Origin: Pseudonocardia autotrophica
GTDB taxonomy: Bacteria; Actinomycetota; Actinomycetes; Mycobacteriales; Pseudonocardiaceae
Direction of reading: 5' to 3'
Length of the DNA stretch: 64,000 bases
Assembly (NCBI RefSeq): GCF_000717175.1
Contig: NZ_JNYD01000001.1
Coordinates: 62,001 to 126,000 of the forward strand
The position numbers and the translations under genes were made by a program. Positions 25,808 through 36,868 of the stretch are shown here, one piece after another; the first letter of the stretch is position 1; each line of letters opens with the position of its first letter. The notes beneath the pieces were generated by a model. It was not told the DNA's origin, did no database searches, and saw only the letters and a program-made list of their open reading frames with translations.

Positions 25808-25823
25808 CGTGATGGTCCTAACG
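25808..25823. promoter_or_regulatory. Island operator c
   Basis: CGTGATGGTCCTAACG, 22 bp from the start of the minus-strand P450. It has one mismatch to the core in the left arm and a full TAACG right arm. Confidence 0.7.
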
Positions 25824-25902
25824 ACGCTAGCACCGGTACGCGGTCCTGGGGGAGCCCGTGCAGCTCGGCGGGCCGGGGAGGGAGCGACGCGGGTCGTGGC
25901 GT

Positions 25903-25918
25903 CGTTAGGGTCTTGACG
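25903..25918. promoter_or_regulatory. Island operator d
   Basis: CGTTAGGGTCTTGACG, an exact core match, in the shared 192-bp region between the two facing P450 operons and 59 bp before the plus-strand GTG at 25978. A further half site CGTCAGG lies at 25933-25939. Confidence 0.75.
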
Positions 25919-25977
25919 CCGTCCGGAGCACACGTCAGGGTCGGACAGCCCCCGGGGACCTCGTGAAAGGCGGCACC

Positions 25978-26085
25978 GTGGCCGGACCCGTACGCAGACC
26001 CGTCCGCGTCGAGGCGGACGTCGTGGTGCTCGGCACCGGGCCCGCGGGCACGGCCACCGTCCCCGCCATCGAGGAGGAAGCGTGA
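25978..26085 (+). pseudogene. FAD/NAD-binding oxidoreductase stub (35 codons)
   Basis: A 36-codon frame from GTG (AAAGG upstream) to a TGA that overlaps the P450 GTG. It encodes a clean Rossmann start, VEADVVVLGTGPAGTATV, with beta strand and GxGxxG, and then stops within 10 residues in IEEEA. This looks like the N-terminus of a FAD-dependent dehydrogenase whose body was deleted, leaving the junction on the P450 ribosome-binding site (GAGGAGGAAG). It may instead serve now as a coupling leader peptide. Confidence 0.6.
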
Positions 26086-27305
26086 GCACCACCGCCCGCG
26101 AGACCGCACCGATCGTCCTCAGCACCTTCGCCGACGCGCACGACGCCTACCGCAGCAAGGACCTCCGGCAGGCGCTGTACGACGCCGGCGAGGTCGTCAT
26201 GTCCGGGGTGCTGGTCAACCTGCACGGGCAGGAGCACCGCGACCGGCGCCGCGTGGAGAACCGGATGTTCCGCCGGGAGGTGTTCGAGCGCTACGAGCGC
26301 GAGCTGTTCCCGCGGGTCACCGACGAGACCCTGGCCCGGTACGAGGCCGCGGGCGGCGTCGACCTCGTGCACCTCGGGCACGAGCTGATGCTCAACCTGG
26401 CCGCGCTCACCGCGGGGATCGACCGGCCGCTGGGCACCACCGAGGAGACCGGGCGGCTCTACGACTACAACGCCCGCTTCATCGAGGGCGCCACGATGGT
26501 CCACGCGACCGGGGACCGGGAGGCCCTGCGCACGGCCGTCGCGCAGGCACTGGAGGACTGGGACGCCGAGTTCCTCGCCCCCTCCGCCGCCCGGCGCCGC
26601 GACCTGCTGGCGCGCGAGGCCGCCGGCGAGGAGGTCGACGTCCCGCGGGACGTCCTGACCACCCTGCTGCGGCACGCGGACGAGCTCGACCTGCCGTGGG
26701 AGGTCATCCGCCGCGAGGTCGCGTTCTACCTGCTCGCCGGCGCGCACACCAGCGCGACCGCCTTCGTGCGGACCATCGACCATCTCCTCGGCTGGCTCGA
26801 GGAGCATCCCGAGGACGCCGGGGCGGCGCGGACCGACGCGTTGTTCGTGCAGCGCGCGGTGCACGAGACCGTGCGGCTCAACCCGTCCAGCCCGACCGGC
26901 ATGCGGCGCGCGCTCGCGCCCGTGACCCTGCGCTCCGGCGTCGAGATCCCGGAGGGCGCCACGGTCGTCATCGACCTGCAGGCGCTCAACCGGGACCCGG
27001 AGCTCTTCGGTCCCGACGCCGCCGAGTTCCGCCCGCACCGCACCCCGCCGCCCGGCGTGGCGCCCTTCGGGCTGAGCTTCGCCGCGGGCATGCACGTCTG
27101 CATCGGGCAGGACCTGGCCGCGGGCGTGGTGGCGCGGCCGGGCACGGACCCGGACGAGCACCTGTTCGGCCTGGTCACCGGCGCGGTGCAGCGGATGTTC
27201 CGGGCCGGGGTGCGCCGCGACCCCGGTCATCCGCCGCAGCGCGACACCGCCACCGCACGGCCCTACTGGGGCACCTATCCCGTCCTGCTGGGGGAAGGCG
27301 CATGA
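26082..27305 (+). CDS. Cytochrome P450
   Basis: 407 residues from a GTG with a strong GAGGAGGAAG site. It carries AGAHTSATAF in the I-helix (again with His and Ser at the oxygen-binding turn), HETVRL (ExxR) and the haem loop FAAGMHVCIG with Cys340. It is a paralogue of the P450 at 24568-25785 and faces it across two operators. ATGA overlap with the ferredoxin gene shows the pair is made together. The product is probably soluble and uses that ferredoxin. Confidence 0.9.
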   Translation: MSTTARETAPIVLSTFADAHDAYRSKDLRQALYDAGEVVMSGVLVNLHGQEHRDRRRVENRMFRREVFERYERELFPRVTDETLARYEAAGGVDLVHLGHELMLNLAALTAGIDRPLGTTEETGRLYDYNARFIEGATMVHATGDREALRTAVAQALEDWDAEFLAPSAARRRDLLAREAAGEEVDVPRDVLTTLLRHADELDLPWEVIRREVAFYLLAGAHTSATAFVRTIDHLLGWLEEHPEDAGAARTDALFVQRAVHETVRLNPSSPTGMRRALAPVTLRSGVEIPEGATVVIDLQALNRDPELFGPDAAEFRPHRTPPPGVAPFGLSFAAGMHVCIGQDLAAGVVARPGTDPDEHLFGLVTGAVQRMFRAGVRRDPGHPPQRDTATARPYWGTYPVLLGEGA

Positions 27306-27526
27306 GCTACCGGATCGACGTCGACCGCGACGTGTGCATGAGCTCGGGGAAGTGCGTGGCCGACGCCCCCGACCTCTTCCGCTTCGACGACGAGGAGATC
27401 GCCACGCCGGTGGCCGGCGCCCCCGAACCGGGCGACGCGCGGGCGCTCGACCTCGCCCGCGCCTGTCCGTCGGGGGCGCTGACGGTGCACGACACCGACA
27501 CCGGCGAGGAGATCGACATCTTCTGA
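27302..27526 (+). CDS. [3Fe-4S] ferredoxin, P450 partner
   Basis: 74 residues. Cys12, Cys18 (CMSSGKC) and Cys55 (ACPSGA) give the CX5C...CP pattern of single-cluster [3Fe-4S] ferredoxins that serve class I actinobacterial P450s; the fourth ligand position is Ser15. It overlaps the P450 stop by 4 bp. Being the only ferredoxin in the window, it may also feed the P450s at 12469, 17465 and 24568. No ferredoxin reductase is near, although the FAD stub upstream may be what is left of one. Confidence 0.9.
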   Translation: MSYRIDVDRDVCMSSGKCVADAPDLFRFDDEEIATPVAGAPEPGDARALDLARACPSGALTVHDTDTGEEIDIF

Positions 27527-27539
27527 TGGAGCTCTGCTG

Positions 27540-28285
27540 ATGGATCTGGGCATCGAGGGGAAGCGCGCGGCCGTCGCCGCCGGGACCGCCGGGCTCGGCT
27601 ACGCGAGCGCGGCCGCGCTGGTGGCCGAGGGCGCCCGGGTCACCCTCTGCGGGTCGGACGCCGGACGGGCCGAAGCCGCCGCGCGGGCGCTGGGCGGCGG
27701 GACGGAGTGGCTGGTCGCCGACCTCTCCGGGCCGGAGGGAGCGGAGGAGTTCGTCCGGCGAGCGGGTGAGCCGGACATCCTGGTGGTCAACGGTCCCGGG
27801 CCTGCGCCGGGCACGGCGCTGTCGGCCTCGCTGGCCGACTACCGCGCCGGTGTGGACCGCAGCCTGCTCGCCGTGATCGCGATGTGCCAGGCCGCTGTGC
27901 CCGGCATGCGCGCGCAGGGCTGGGGCCGGATCGTCGCGATCACCTCGCTCGCGGTGCGGCAGCCCTACCCGAACCTCGCCCCGTCGAACGCCGCCCGGCC
28001 GGGGCCACCGGCTTCCTGCGCACGCTGGCCCGCGAGATCGCGGCGGACGGCGTCACGGTCAACTCCGTCCTGCCCGGCCTGCACGAGACCGCGCGTGTGC
28101 GCAGCCTCTACGGCGAAGGTGACTCCCCGGCGCTGGACCAGGCTCTGACCACGGTCCCGGCCGGGCGGCTGGGGCAGCCGGCCGAGCTCGGTGCCGTCGT
28201 CGCCTTCCTCTGCTCGGTGCACGCGGGCTACCTCACGGGGGCCGCGGTGCCGCTCGACGGCGGGGCGTACCAGGCGTTGCTCTGA
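27540..28285 (+). pseudogene. SDR oxidoreductase with a frameshift
   Basis: The first frame runs from ATG 27540 with AAGTAGLGYASA as the cofactor loop and ITSLAVRQPYPNLAPSNAAR. It loses homology near 27995-28004, and the true continuation (GATGFLRTLAREIAADGVTVN to DGGAYQALL, stop 28283-28285) is in the -1 frame. One G or C is missing in a GC run (cggccgggg), so this is a recent lesion or a sequencing error. Intact length would be about 248 residues. The usual Tyr-x3-Lys is replaced by a SNAAR-type site, as in a known FabG-like SDR subgroup. Third gene of the P450/ferredoxin operon. Confidence 0.75.
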
Positions 28286-28314
28286 ACACCGGGAGCGTGG
28301 CCGGCGACCGTTGA

Positions 28315-31242
<2,928 letters not shown>

Positions 31243-31362
31243 TCGACCCGCACACCGTGCGTCGGCATCGGCCGGGCGCGCTGGACGGAGTCGCCGGCTC
31301 CACGATCGAGAAGGTCGAGCCCGTGCCGCCCGACCGGTCACCAGGACGGGAGTGAGCTGACC

Positions 31363-32838
31363 ATGGTCGACACGCATCCTTCGGTCGCCGGGCCGGCAGC
31401 CGACACCCCGGTCGACGCGCCGGGGAAGATGAGCCTGCTCACCTTGACCGGCATGGTGGTGGGCAGCATGGTCGGCGCGGGCGTGTTCTCGCTCCCGGCG
31501 CGGTTCGGCGTGGCGACCGGCATCCTCGGGTCGCTGATCGCCTGGGCGGTCGCGGGGACGGGGATGTTGATGCTCGCCTTCGTGTTCCAGAACCTCGCCA
31601 TCCGCAAGCCCGACCTCGACTCCGGGGTCTTCATCTACGCCAAGGCCGGCTTCGGTGACTACGTCGGGTTCAACTCCGCGATCGGCTTCTGGGCGAGTGC
31701 GGTCTGCGGCAACGCCTTCTACTGGGTGTTCATCACCGCGACCCTGGGCGGGTTCTTCCCCGCCTTCGGCGACGGCGCCACGGTCCTCGCGGTGGCGGTC
31801 TCCACGGTCGGGGTCTGGCTGTTCCACTACCTTGTCGCGCGGGGAGTGCGCGACGCCGCCGTGATCAACCGGATCGTGACGGTCCTCAAGATCCTGCCGA
31901 TCCTCGTGTTCATCGTCGTGCTGTTCGTGGCGTTCGACGCCGGCGTCTTCTCCGCCAACTGGATCGCCACCGGCTACGGCGACCTCGGCTCGCTCAACGA
32001 GCAGGTCCGCAACACCATGATCATCACGACGTTCGTCTTCATCGGCATCGAGGGCGCCAGCGTCTACTCCCGCTACGCCAGGAGGCGCCAGGACGTCGGC
32101 AGGGCGACCGTCCTGGGTTTCCTGAGCGTGCTCTCGATCTTCGCGCTGGTCACGCTGTCGAGCTACTCGGTGATGCCGCAGCCGGAGATCGCCGGCACGC
32201 GCCAGCCGTCGATGATCGGCCTGTTCGAGTCCGTCGTCGGGAGCTGGGGCCGCTGGTTCATCAGCGCGGCCGTCATCGTCTCCGTCCTCGGCGCCTACCT
32301 CGCCTGGACCCTGATGGCCGCCGAGGTGATGTACATCCCGGCCCGCAACGAGGACCTGCCGGCCTTCCTCGGCAAGGAGAACGACAAGAAGACCCCGATC
32401 ACCGCGCTCGTCGTCACCTCGCTGGCGATCCAGGGGCTCCTCGCCGCGACACTGGTCCTGACCGACGCGCTGAACTTCATGCTCGACCTGTCCACCAGCC
32501 TGGCGCTGATCCCCTACTTCCTCGCCGCCGCCTACGCGCTCAAACTCGGCCTCACGGGCGAGTCCTACGAGAACGTCGACGCCAGGACCCGCCGGAAGGA
32601 GACGATCTTCGCGGGGATCGCGACCGCGTACACGGTGTTCCTCTTCGAGGCAGCCGGTCTGAAGTTCCTGCTGCTGTGCTCGGTGATCCTCGCCCCGGCC
32701 ATGCTGCTCTACATCAAGGCCCGCAGCGAGCGGGGCCGCCGGCTGTTCACCGTCACCGAGATGGCACTCGGCGTCATCATCGTGGCCGCGGGCGTCACCG
32801 GCGTCGTCGGCCTGTGGACCGGCTTCATCACCCTGTGA
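31363..32838 (+). CDS. Basic amino acid/polyamine antiporter (ArcD-like APC permease)
   Basis: 491 residues with about 12 membrane helices. The APC start LTGMVVGSMVGAGVFSLPARF, the GIEGASVYSRYARRRQDVGRAT segment and the AAEVMYIPARNED loop match arginine/ornithine antiporters of the ArcD/YdgI group. It lies 120 bp after arginine deiminase on the same strand and probably brings in arginine in exchange for ornithine or citrulline. With only deiminase beside it, the pair could serve acid tolerance or nitrogen supply. Confidence 0.88.
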   Translation: MVDTHPSVAGPAADTPVDAPGKMSLLTLTGMVVGSMVGAGVFSLPARFGVATGILGSLIAWAVAGTGMLMLAFVFQNLAIRKPDLDSGVFIYAKAGFGDYVGFNSAIGFWASAVCGNAFYWVFITATLGGFFPAFGDGATVLAVAVSTVGVWLFHYLVARGVRDAAVINRIVTVLKILPILVFIVVLFVAFDAGVFSANWIATGYGDLGSLNEQVRNTMIITTFVFIGIEGASVYSRYARRRQDVGRATVLGFLSVLSIFALVTLSSYSVMPQPEIAGTRQPSMIGLFESVVGSWGRWFISAAVIVSVLGAYLAWTLMAAEVMYIPARNEDLPAFLGKENDKKTPITALVVTSLAIQGLLAATLVLTDALNFMLDLSTSLALIPYFLAAAYALKLGLTGESYENVDARTRRKETIFAGIATAYTVFLFEAAGLKFLLLCSVILAPAMLLYIKARSERGRRLFTVTEMALGVIIVAAGVTGVVGLWTGFITL

Positions 32839-32904
32839 CCCCGCTCCCACCAGCCCACCCGTGCCCGACTCGAGCCCGACTCGAGCCCGATCCCTGGAGC
32901 CGGC

Positions 32905-33456
32905 ATGAACCGCACCGGAGTCGTCGGGACCGTCCTGCTCACCCTGCTGGCGCTCGCCGGCTGCGGCTCGACGCAGGCCGGTCCGCCGAAGCTCGACCAG
33001 GCCCGGACCGAGCTCGCCGGCGTCGACGGGCAGGCCGGCCAGCTCCGGCTGCTCGACGTGGTCATCGCGTCCCCCGGCGGGCGCGGCAGCATGCACATCG
33101 CCGGCGACGACGCCGCACTCCTCCTGACCATCGCGAACGACGGCAAGGCCGCGGACGTGCTCGTCGGCGCCAGCGCGGAGGTGGCCGAGCAGATCGTCCT
33201 CCGGAACGGCGATGCCCCGCCGGATCCGCGCCTGCAGGTGCCGCTGCCTCCCGGCGACGTCGCGGCACTCCGCCAGGTGACCGGGCCACACCTGGAGCTC
33301 TCGGGGCTGCGGGAGACCCTGCGCAGCGGCTCCGGCGTCCCGGTCAGCCTCGTGTTCCGCGACGCCGGCACGGTGACCGTCGACGTGCCGGTCGCCACCT
33401 ACGTCGACGTCCGGCCGGACAAGTACCTGGAGCCCGTTGCCGCGACCACCCGCTGA
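32905..33456 (+). CDS. Lipoprotein, PCuAC/DUF461-like
   Basis: 183 residues. A lipobox (LLALAGC, Cys21) follows a short signal. The body has the DUF461/PCuAC beta-sandwich pattern: ALLLTIANDGKAADVLVGAS, then LELSGLRETLRSGSGVPVSLVFRDAGTVTVDVPV. True copper chaperones of this family carry a Met/His copper site; here the Met residues are gone and only one His of the HxxLxGL stretch is kept, so copper binding is doubtful. A short direct repeat of CCCGACTCGAG precedes the gene. It may be a passenger of the arginine operon. Confidence 0.7.
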   Translation: MNRTGVVGTVLLTLLALAGCGSTQAGPPKLDQARTELAGVDGQAGQLRLLDVVIASPGGRGSMHIAGDDAALLLTIANDGKAADVLVGASAEVAEQIVLRNGDAPPDPRLQVPLPPGDVAALRQVTGPHLELSGLRETLRSGSGVPVSLVFRDAGTVTVDVPVATYVDVRPDKYLEPVAATTR

Positions 33457-33524
33457 CCCGGGGCGATCGGCCGTGGTCGGCGTGCAGGTCGAGGGCGCTG
33501 CCCTCCGTCGGGCCGTACCTGCGG

Positions 33525-33998
33525 TCATGGACGGTGACCGCGATGCGGTGCCGCTGCGGCGCGCCCGTGCTCGCGCACCGCGATCCGGGCAAGCTTGGTC
33601 AGCATCATGCCGTTGCGGATGGCGACGAGGTAGTCCACGGGTAGTCCGTGCATCCTCGTGCCAGGGCCCCGCAGGGGATGCCAGTCGAGGACGAAAAGGG
33701 TGTGCTCGCCCCAGGGGATCAGGTTCATGACTATGCGGGCGGCGCCGAAGGGGCCCGCCTTGGCTTCCAGTTGCAGGCGCCGTCCCGGTTCGCAGATGCG
33801 GACGACGCAGGTGTCGTCGAGGGTCAGGGAGCCCACGCCGACGCGGACCCGCAGGCGGGCACCCGTCTCGGGCCAGTGCGGGTCCACGGCCAGGACCTGC
33901 TGGGTTCCCGTCACCCACTCCCGGTAGCGGTAGCCGTCGGACAGCAGGGCCCAGACCTCGGAGGGCGAGCTCAGGATCAGACGGCGGGTGCGAGCCAT
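33525..33998 (-). CDS. SRPBCC (START-like) protein
   Basis: 157 residues from an ATG with GGAAGGAG upstream. The START/Bet v 1-like pattern is clear: SSPSEVWALLSDGYRYREWV, GSLTLDDTCVVRICEPGRRLQLEAKAG split by strands, and a C-terminal helix (YLVAIRNGMMLTKLARIAVREHG). Members bind hydrophobic ligands or act as polyketide cyclase-like proteins. It converges on the lipoprotein gene. No partner is evident. Confidence 0.8.
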   Translation of the reverse strand: MARTRRLILSSPSEVWALLSDGYRYREWVTGTQQVLAVDPHWPETGARLRVRVGVGSLTLDDTCVVRICEPGRRLQLEAKAGPFGAARIVMNLIPWGEHTLFVLDWHPLRGPGTRMHGLPVDYLVAIRNGMMLTKLARIAVREHGRAAAAPHRGHRP

Positions 33999-34113
33999 GC
34001 CGACCACGCTCCTTCCGGCGACGGAAGCCGTGCACATCGGCGGCCGGACCCACCGGAACCGGAGCCGAGCGGGCGCAGGTCGACCCTCCTGGCCCTCCGC
34101 CGTGTCTCCCGTC

Positions 34114-34305
34114 CTACCTCACCACAGCTCTCTCCGGGAACGGTGCTGGCCGATCGAGTCGGGCCGACGGTTGTTCGTTGACGACGCCGTCGAGTTGGTC
34201 GATGGCCCAGAGTGCGGCGCCTGGCACCTCGGCCTCACCGACGGCGCCGCCGAGGAGACCGAGCGCCGCCATGCCTTCGTGTTCGGCGACGTCACCCGGC
34301 TCCAC
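34114..34305 (-). other. Doubtful 63-codon frame in a gene-free gap
   Basis: Between 33999 and 34315 there is no convincing gene. The only coding-like stretch is this frame from a GTG, with Ala/Gly-rich GMAALGLLGGAVGEAEVPGA and then WAIDQLDGVVNEQPS. Codon use is less GC3-biased than in the flanking genes, as in a decayed or transferred fragment. It has no clear ribosome-binding site and no family I recognise. Confidence 0.2.
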
Positions 34306-34315
34306 CGGATCAGCA

Positions 34316-35317
34316 TCAGAGCCGCAGCAGGCGGGCGGCGTTGCGCGTCAGCGTCTGCGCGAGGGCTCCGGCGGGGTGGTCGTCCCCGCCGGAGTCCCAG
34401 CCCGCGAAGTTCGTGCCGAAGACCAGGCGCTCGGTGCCGGCGTGGTCGACCAGCAGCTGCAGCGACTGCGGGTCGTGCACGTGGGTGTCGAACCAGATCC
34501 GCCGGTAGTAGTGGTCGAACCCGTTGTCGCGCAGGGCCTGGCCGACCCAGGCCCGCTTCGCGACGGCACGGGCGAAGCGCCCGGACAGGAAGGCCGCCGC
34601 GCCCCCGCCGTGCGACACGCACACGTCGAGCCCGGGATGCCGCTCCAGCACCCCGCCGAACACCAGCGCCGCCACGGCGAGGGTCTCGTCGTAGGCGAAG
34701 CCCAGCATCAGGTCGAGATCGAACCGGCGCAGCCGCGGATCGTCCGCGGGCCCGTTCGCACCCAGCGGCGACGGGTGGACGAACAGCGGTACGTCGAGGT
34801 CCACCAGCGCCTCGTACAGCGGGTCCAGCGCCGGGTCGTCGAGCGTCCGGCCCGCCGGGTCGGTGTCGATGTAGACCCCGGACATCCCCAGGTCCCGCAC
34901 GGCCCGCCGGGCCTCCGCCACCGAGGCGGCGACGTCCTGCACCGGCAGCTGCGCGGTCGCGAGCAGCCGCCCCGGGTGCTTGCCGACGAGCTCGGCCAGG
35001 GCGTCGTTGTGCGCACGGGCGTACGCGGCCGCGTCGGCCGCGGGCAGGCCGTTGAAGTAGGTGATCGGGTTCGGGGACAGGACCTGCAGGTCGATCCCGG
35101 CGGCGTCCATGGCCGCCAGCCGCACGTCGACGTCCATGAACGGGCTGCCCGCGTACCGCACGCCGTGCAGCCGGTAGTCGCCGACGCGGTAGAAGGGCGT
35201 GCCGTCCGGGGAGGTGCCCAGCTCCGGTCCCGCCGCCCCCGCCGCGCCCTCGGTCATGGCGAGCACGGCGTGGGCGTGGACGTCGATCACACGGGGGCCG
35301 TCGACCGGCTCAGACAT
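34316..35317 (-). CDS. Amidohydrolase, ACMSD-like metal-dependent decarboxylase/hydrolase
   Basis: 333 residues. The metal site starts with VHAHA near residue 13 and continues with FVHPSP and VSHGGGA, the pattern of ACMSD/gamma-resorcylate decarboxylase-type amidohydrolase_2 proteins. The final acid lies in FGTNFAGWDSG, where most relatives have GTDYP; Asn replaces the usual Asp, so the metal ligand may be displaced. Its ATG overlaps the upstream amidohydrolase stop by 8 bp. Decarboxylation or ring hydrolysis of an aromatic or keto acid is likely. Confidence 0.82.
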   Translation of the reverse strand: MSEPVDGPRVIDVHAHAVLAMTEGAAGAAGPELGTSPDGTPFYRVGDYRLHGVRYAGSPFMDVDVRLAAMDAAGIDLQVLSPNPITYFNGLPAADAAAYARAHNDALAELVGKHPGRLLATAQLPVQDVAASVAEARRAVRDLGMSGVYIDTDPAGRTLDDPALDPLYEALVDLDVPLFVHPSPLGANGPADDPRLRRFDLDLMLGFAYDETLAVAALVFGGVLERHPGLDVCVSHGGGAAAFLSGRFARAVAKRAWVGQALRDNGFDHYYRRIWFDTHVHDPQSLQLLVDHAGTERLVFGTNFAGWDSGGDDHPAGALAQTLTRNAARLLRL

Positions 35318-36668
35318 GCGACATCCGCTCGAGCTGCTCCTCGGTGAGGGCGAGCGAGCGGGTCAGCGGGCAGGCGGCGAGGAACCGCACCTGGTCCGAC
35401 GAACGGGGCTTCTGCTCCGGGATCGGGGTGGTCAGGTCGATCCGCCTCCCGTCCTTGATCACCTCGTGGATGCGGGTCCTGTCCTGCAACACCGTCACGT
35501 CCGCGAGCGGGTCGCCGTCGATCACCAGGACGTCCGCGATCTTGCCGTGCTCGAGCGTCCCGACGTCGTCCGTCCGCATGGCGAAGGCGCCGTTGCGGGT
35601 GGCGGCCACGATCGCCTCCATCGGCGACATGCCCATGTACTCCACGAACATCTCCAGCTCGCGGGCGTGCCACTCGCCGACCGGGGTCACCGCGAAGCCC
35701 GTCTCCGAGCCGGTCAGGAACGTGACGCCGGCGGCGTGCGCCTTGGTGAGCTGCGCGGCCGTCACCTCGATCTCGGCCCGGAACACGTCGAGCAGCTCCG
35801 GCGCGGTGCCGATCTTCTCGCCGTAGTCGGCGAGGTTGCCGAGCAGGGTGAAGGTGGGGCACATGGCCGAGCCCGCCTCGACGACGGCCTCGATCGCCTC
35901 GTCGTCCAGGTAGGAGGCGTGGTAGATCAGGTCGACGCCCGCCCGCGCCGCGTCCCGCGTGGAGTCCGAGTTCCGGCAGTGCGCCACGACCTTGGTGTTC
36001 AGCTCGTGCGCGGTGTCGCAGACGGTCCGCAGCTCGTCGAGGTTCCAGACCTTGACCTCGGGCCCCTTCATGGAGGGGATCAGCCCGGTGACCATGATCT
36101 TGATCCAGTCGACGCCGTACTTGATCTGGCGGCGGATCTCGTTGACCATCACGTCCCGCCCGGTGACGACGGTCGCGTAGCCGGTCGTGCCCTCGTCCTT
36201 GATCATGCGACCCGCGGTGCCGCCGAGCATCGTCATCAGCGCCTGGCCGCCCGCGCGCATCCGCGGGCCCTCGACGATCCCGGCCTCGATCGCGTCCCGC
36301 AGCTCGCAGCCGATGTTCCACAGGCAGTCCGCGTCGAGCACGCTCGTGACGCCCGCCCGCAGCACCTTGCGCGCGTTGTAGGCGGAGAGCATCGAGCTGT
36401 AGGCCTCGGTGCGGTGGTGGAAGAGCTCGTCGTTGCCGGTGGGCTCGCCGAACGTGAGGTGGGTGTGCGCGTCGATCAGGCCGGGCATGACGGTCTTCCC
36501 GGTGGCGTCGATCCGCTCGTCGACCCCGCCCGCCCCGGCGTCCGCGAGGGCCTGCGCGCCGAGCGCCGTGACCCGCCCGTCCCGGATCAGCACCGCCTCG
36601 TCCGGCCGTGCGGCCGCACCGGTGCCGTCGACGAGCGTGCCGCCGCTGATCAGGATGCTGCCGCCCAC
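35310..36668 (-). CDS. Amidohydrolase, imidazolonepropionase-like
   Basis: 452 residues from a GTG preceded by GGGAGG. It has the N-terminal beta-sandwich (ISGGTLVDGTG), the HxH metal motif GLIDAHTHL, a probable bridging Lys in DWIKIMVTG, KVVAHC and LIYHASYLDD as later His ligands, and the C-terminal KIADVLVIDGDPLADVTVL. The group includes prolidase-like and imidazolonepropionase-like enzymes that open lactams and cyclic amides. It is the first gene of a two-gene operon with operator h 50 bp upstream. Confidence 0.85.
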   Translation of the reverse strand: MGGSILISGGTLVDGTGAAARPDEAVLIRDGRVTALGAQALADAGAGGVDERIDATGKTVMPGLIDAHTHLTFGEPTGNDELFHHRTEAYSSMLSAYNARKVLRAGVTSVLDADCLWNIGCELRDAIEAGIVEGPRMRAGGQALMTMLGGTAGRMIKDEGTTGYATVVTGRDVMVNEIRRQIKYGVDWIKIMVTGLIPSMKGPEVKVWNLDELRTVCDTAHELNTKVVAHCRNSDSTRDAARAGVDLIYHASYLDDEAIEAVVEAGSAMCPTFTLLGNLADYGEKIGTAPELLDVFRAEIEVTAAQLTKAHAAGVTFLTGSETGFAVTPVGEWHARELEMFVEYMGMSPMEAIVAATRNGAFAMRTDDVGTLEHGKIADVLVIDGDPLADVTVLQDRTRIHEVIKDGRRIDLTTPIPEQKPRSSDQVRFLAACPLTRSLALTEEQLERMSHV

Positions 36669-36717
36669 GGGGCCTCCCAGGAACGTCGTCGTGACGGGGA
36701 CGTCCCGCACCCTACGC

Positions 36718-36733
36718 CGTCAGAAGCATGACG
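36718..36733. promoter_or_regulatory. Island operator h
   Basis: CGTCAGAAGCATGACG, an exact core match, 49 bp before the amidohydrolase GTG and 66 bp from operator f, which serves the divergent SDR/TrmB operon. Confidence 0.75.
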
Positions 36734-36798
36734 ACTACGCGCTCGGGGGCGCTTCCGGCCCGCAAACGTGGACGCGCGGCCGGGCCGGGGGCTAGCGT

Positions 36799-36814
36799 CG
36801 TCAGGGAACCAACG
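36799..36814. promoter_or_regulatory. Island operator f
   Basis: CGTCAGGGAACCAACG, one mismatch in the right arm, 54 bp before the SDR GTG. Because the TrmB-family gene is second in this operon, the site would give autoregulation. Confidence 0.7.
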
Positions 36815-36868
36815 CCGCATCGAGGCCGCGTGCGGCGGGGGCGGACGTCCGACGAGGGGAAGTGTGCC

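Noticed and set aside
25933..25948. A ninth copy of the island operator
   Set aside because: Only the left half CGTCAGG matches; the right arm CGGACAG does not, so it is at most a half site.
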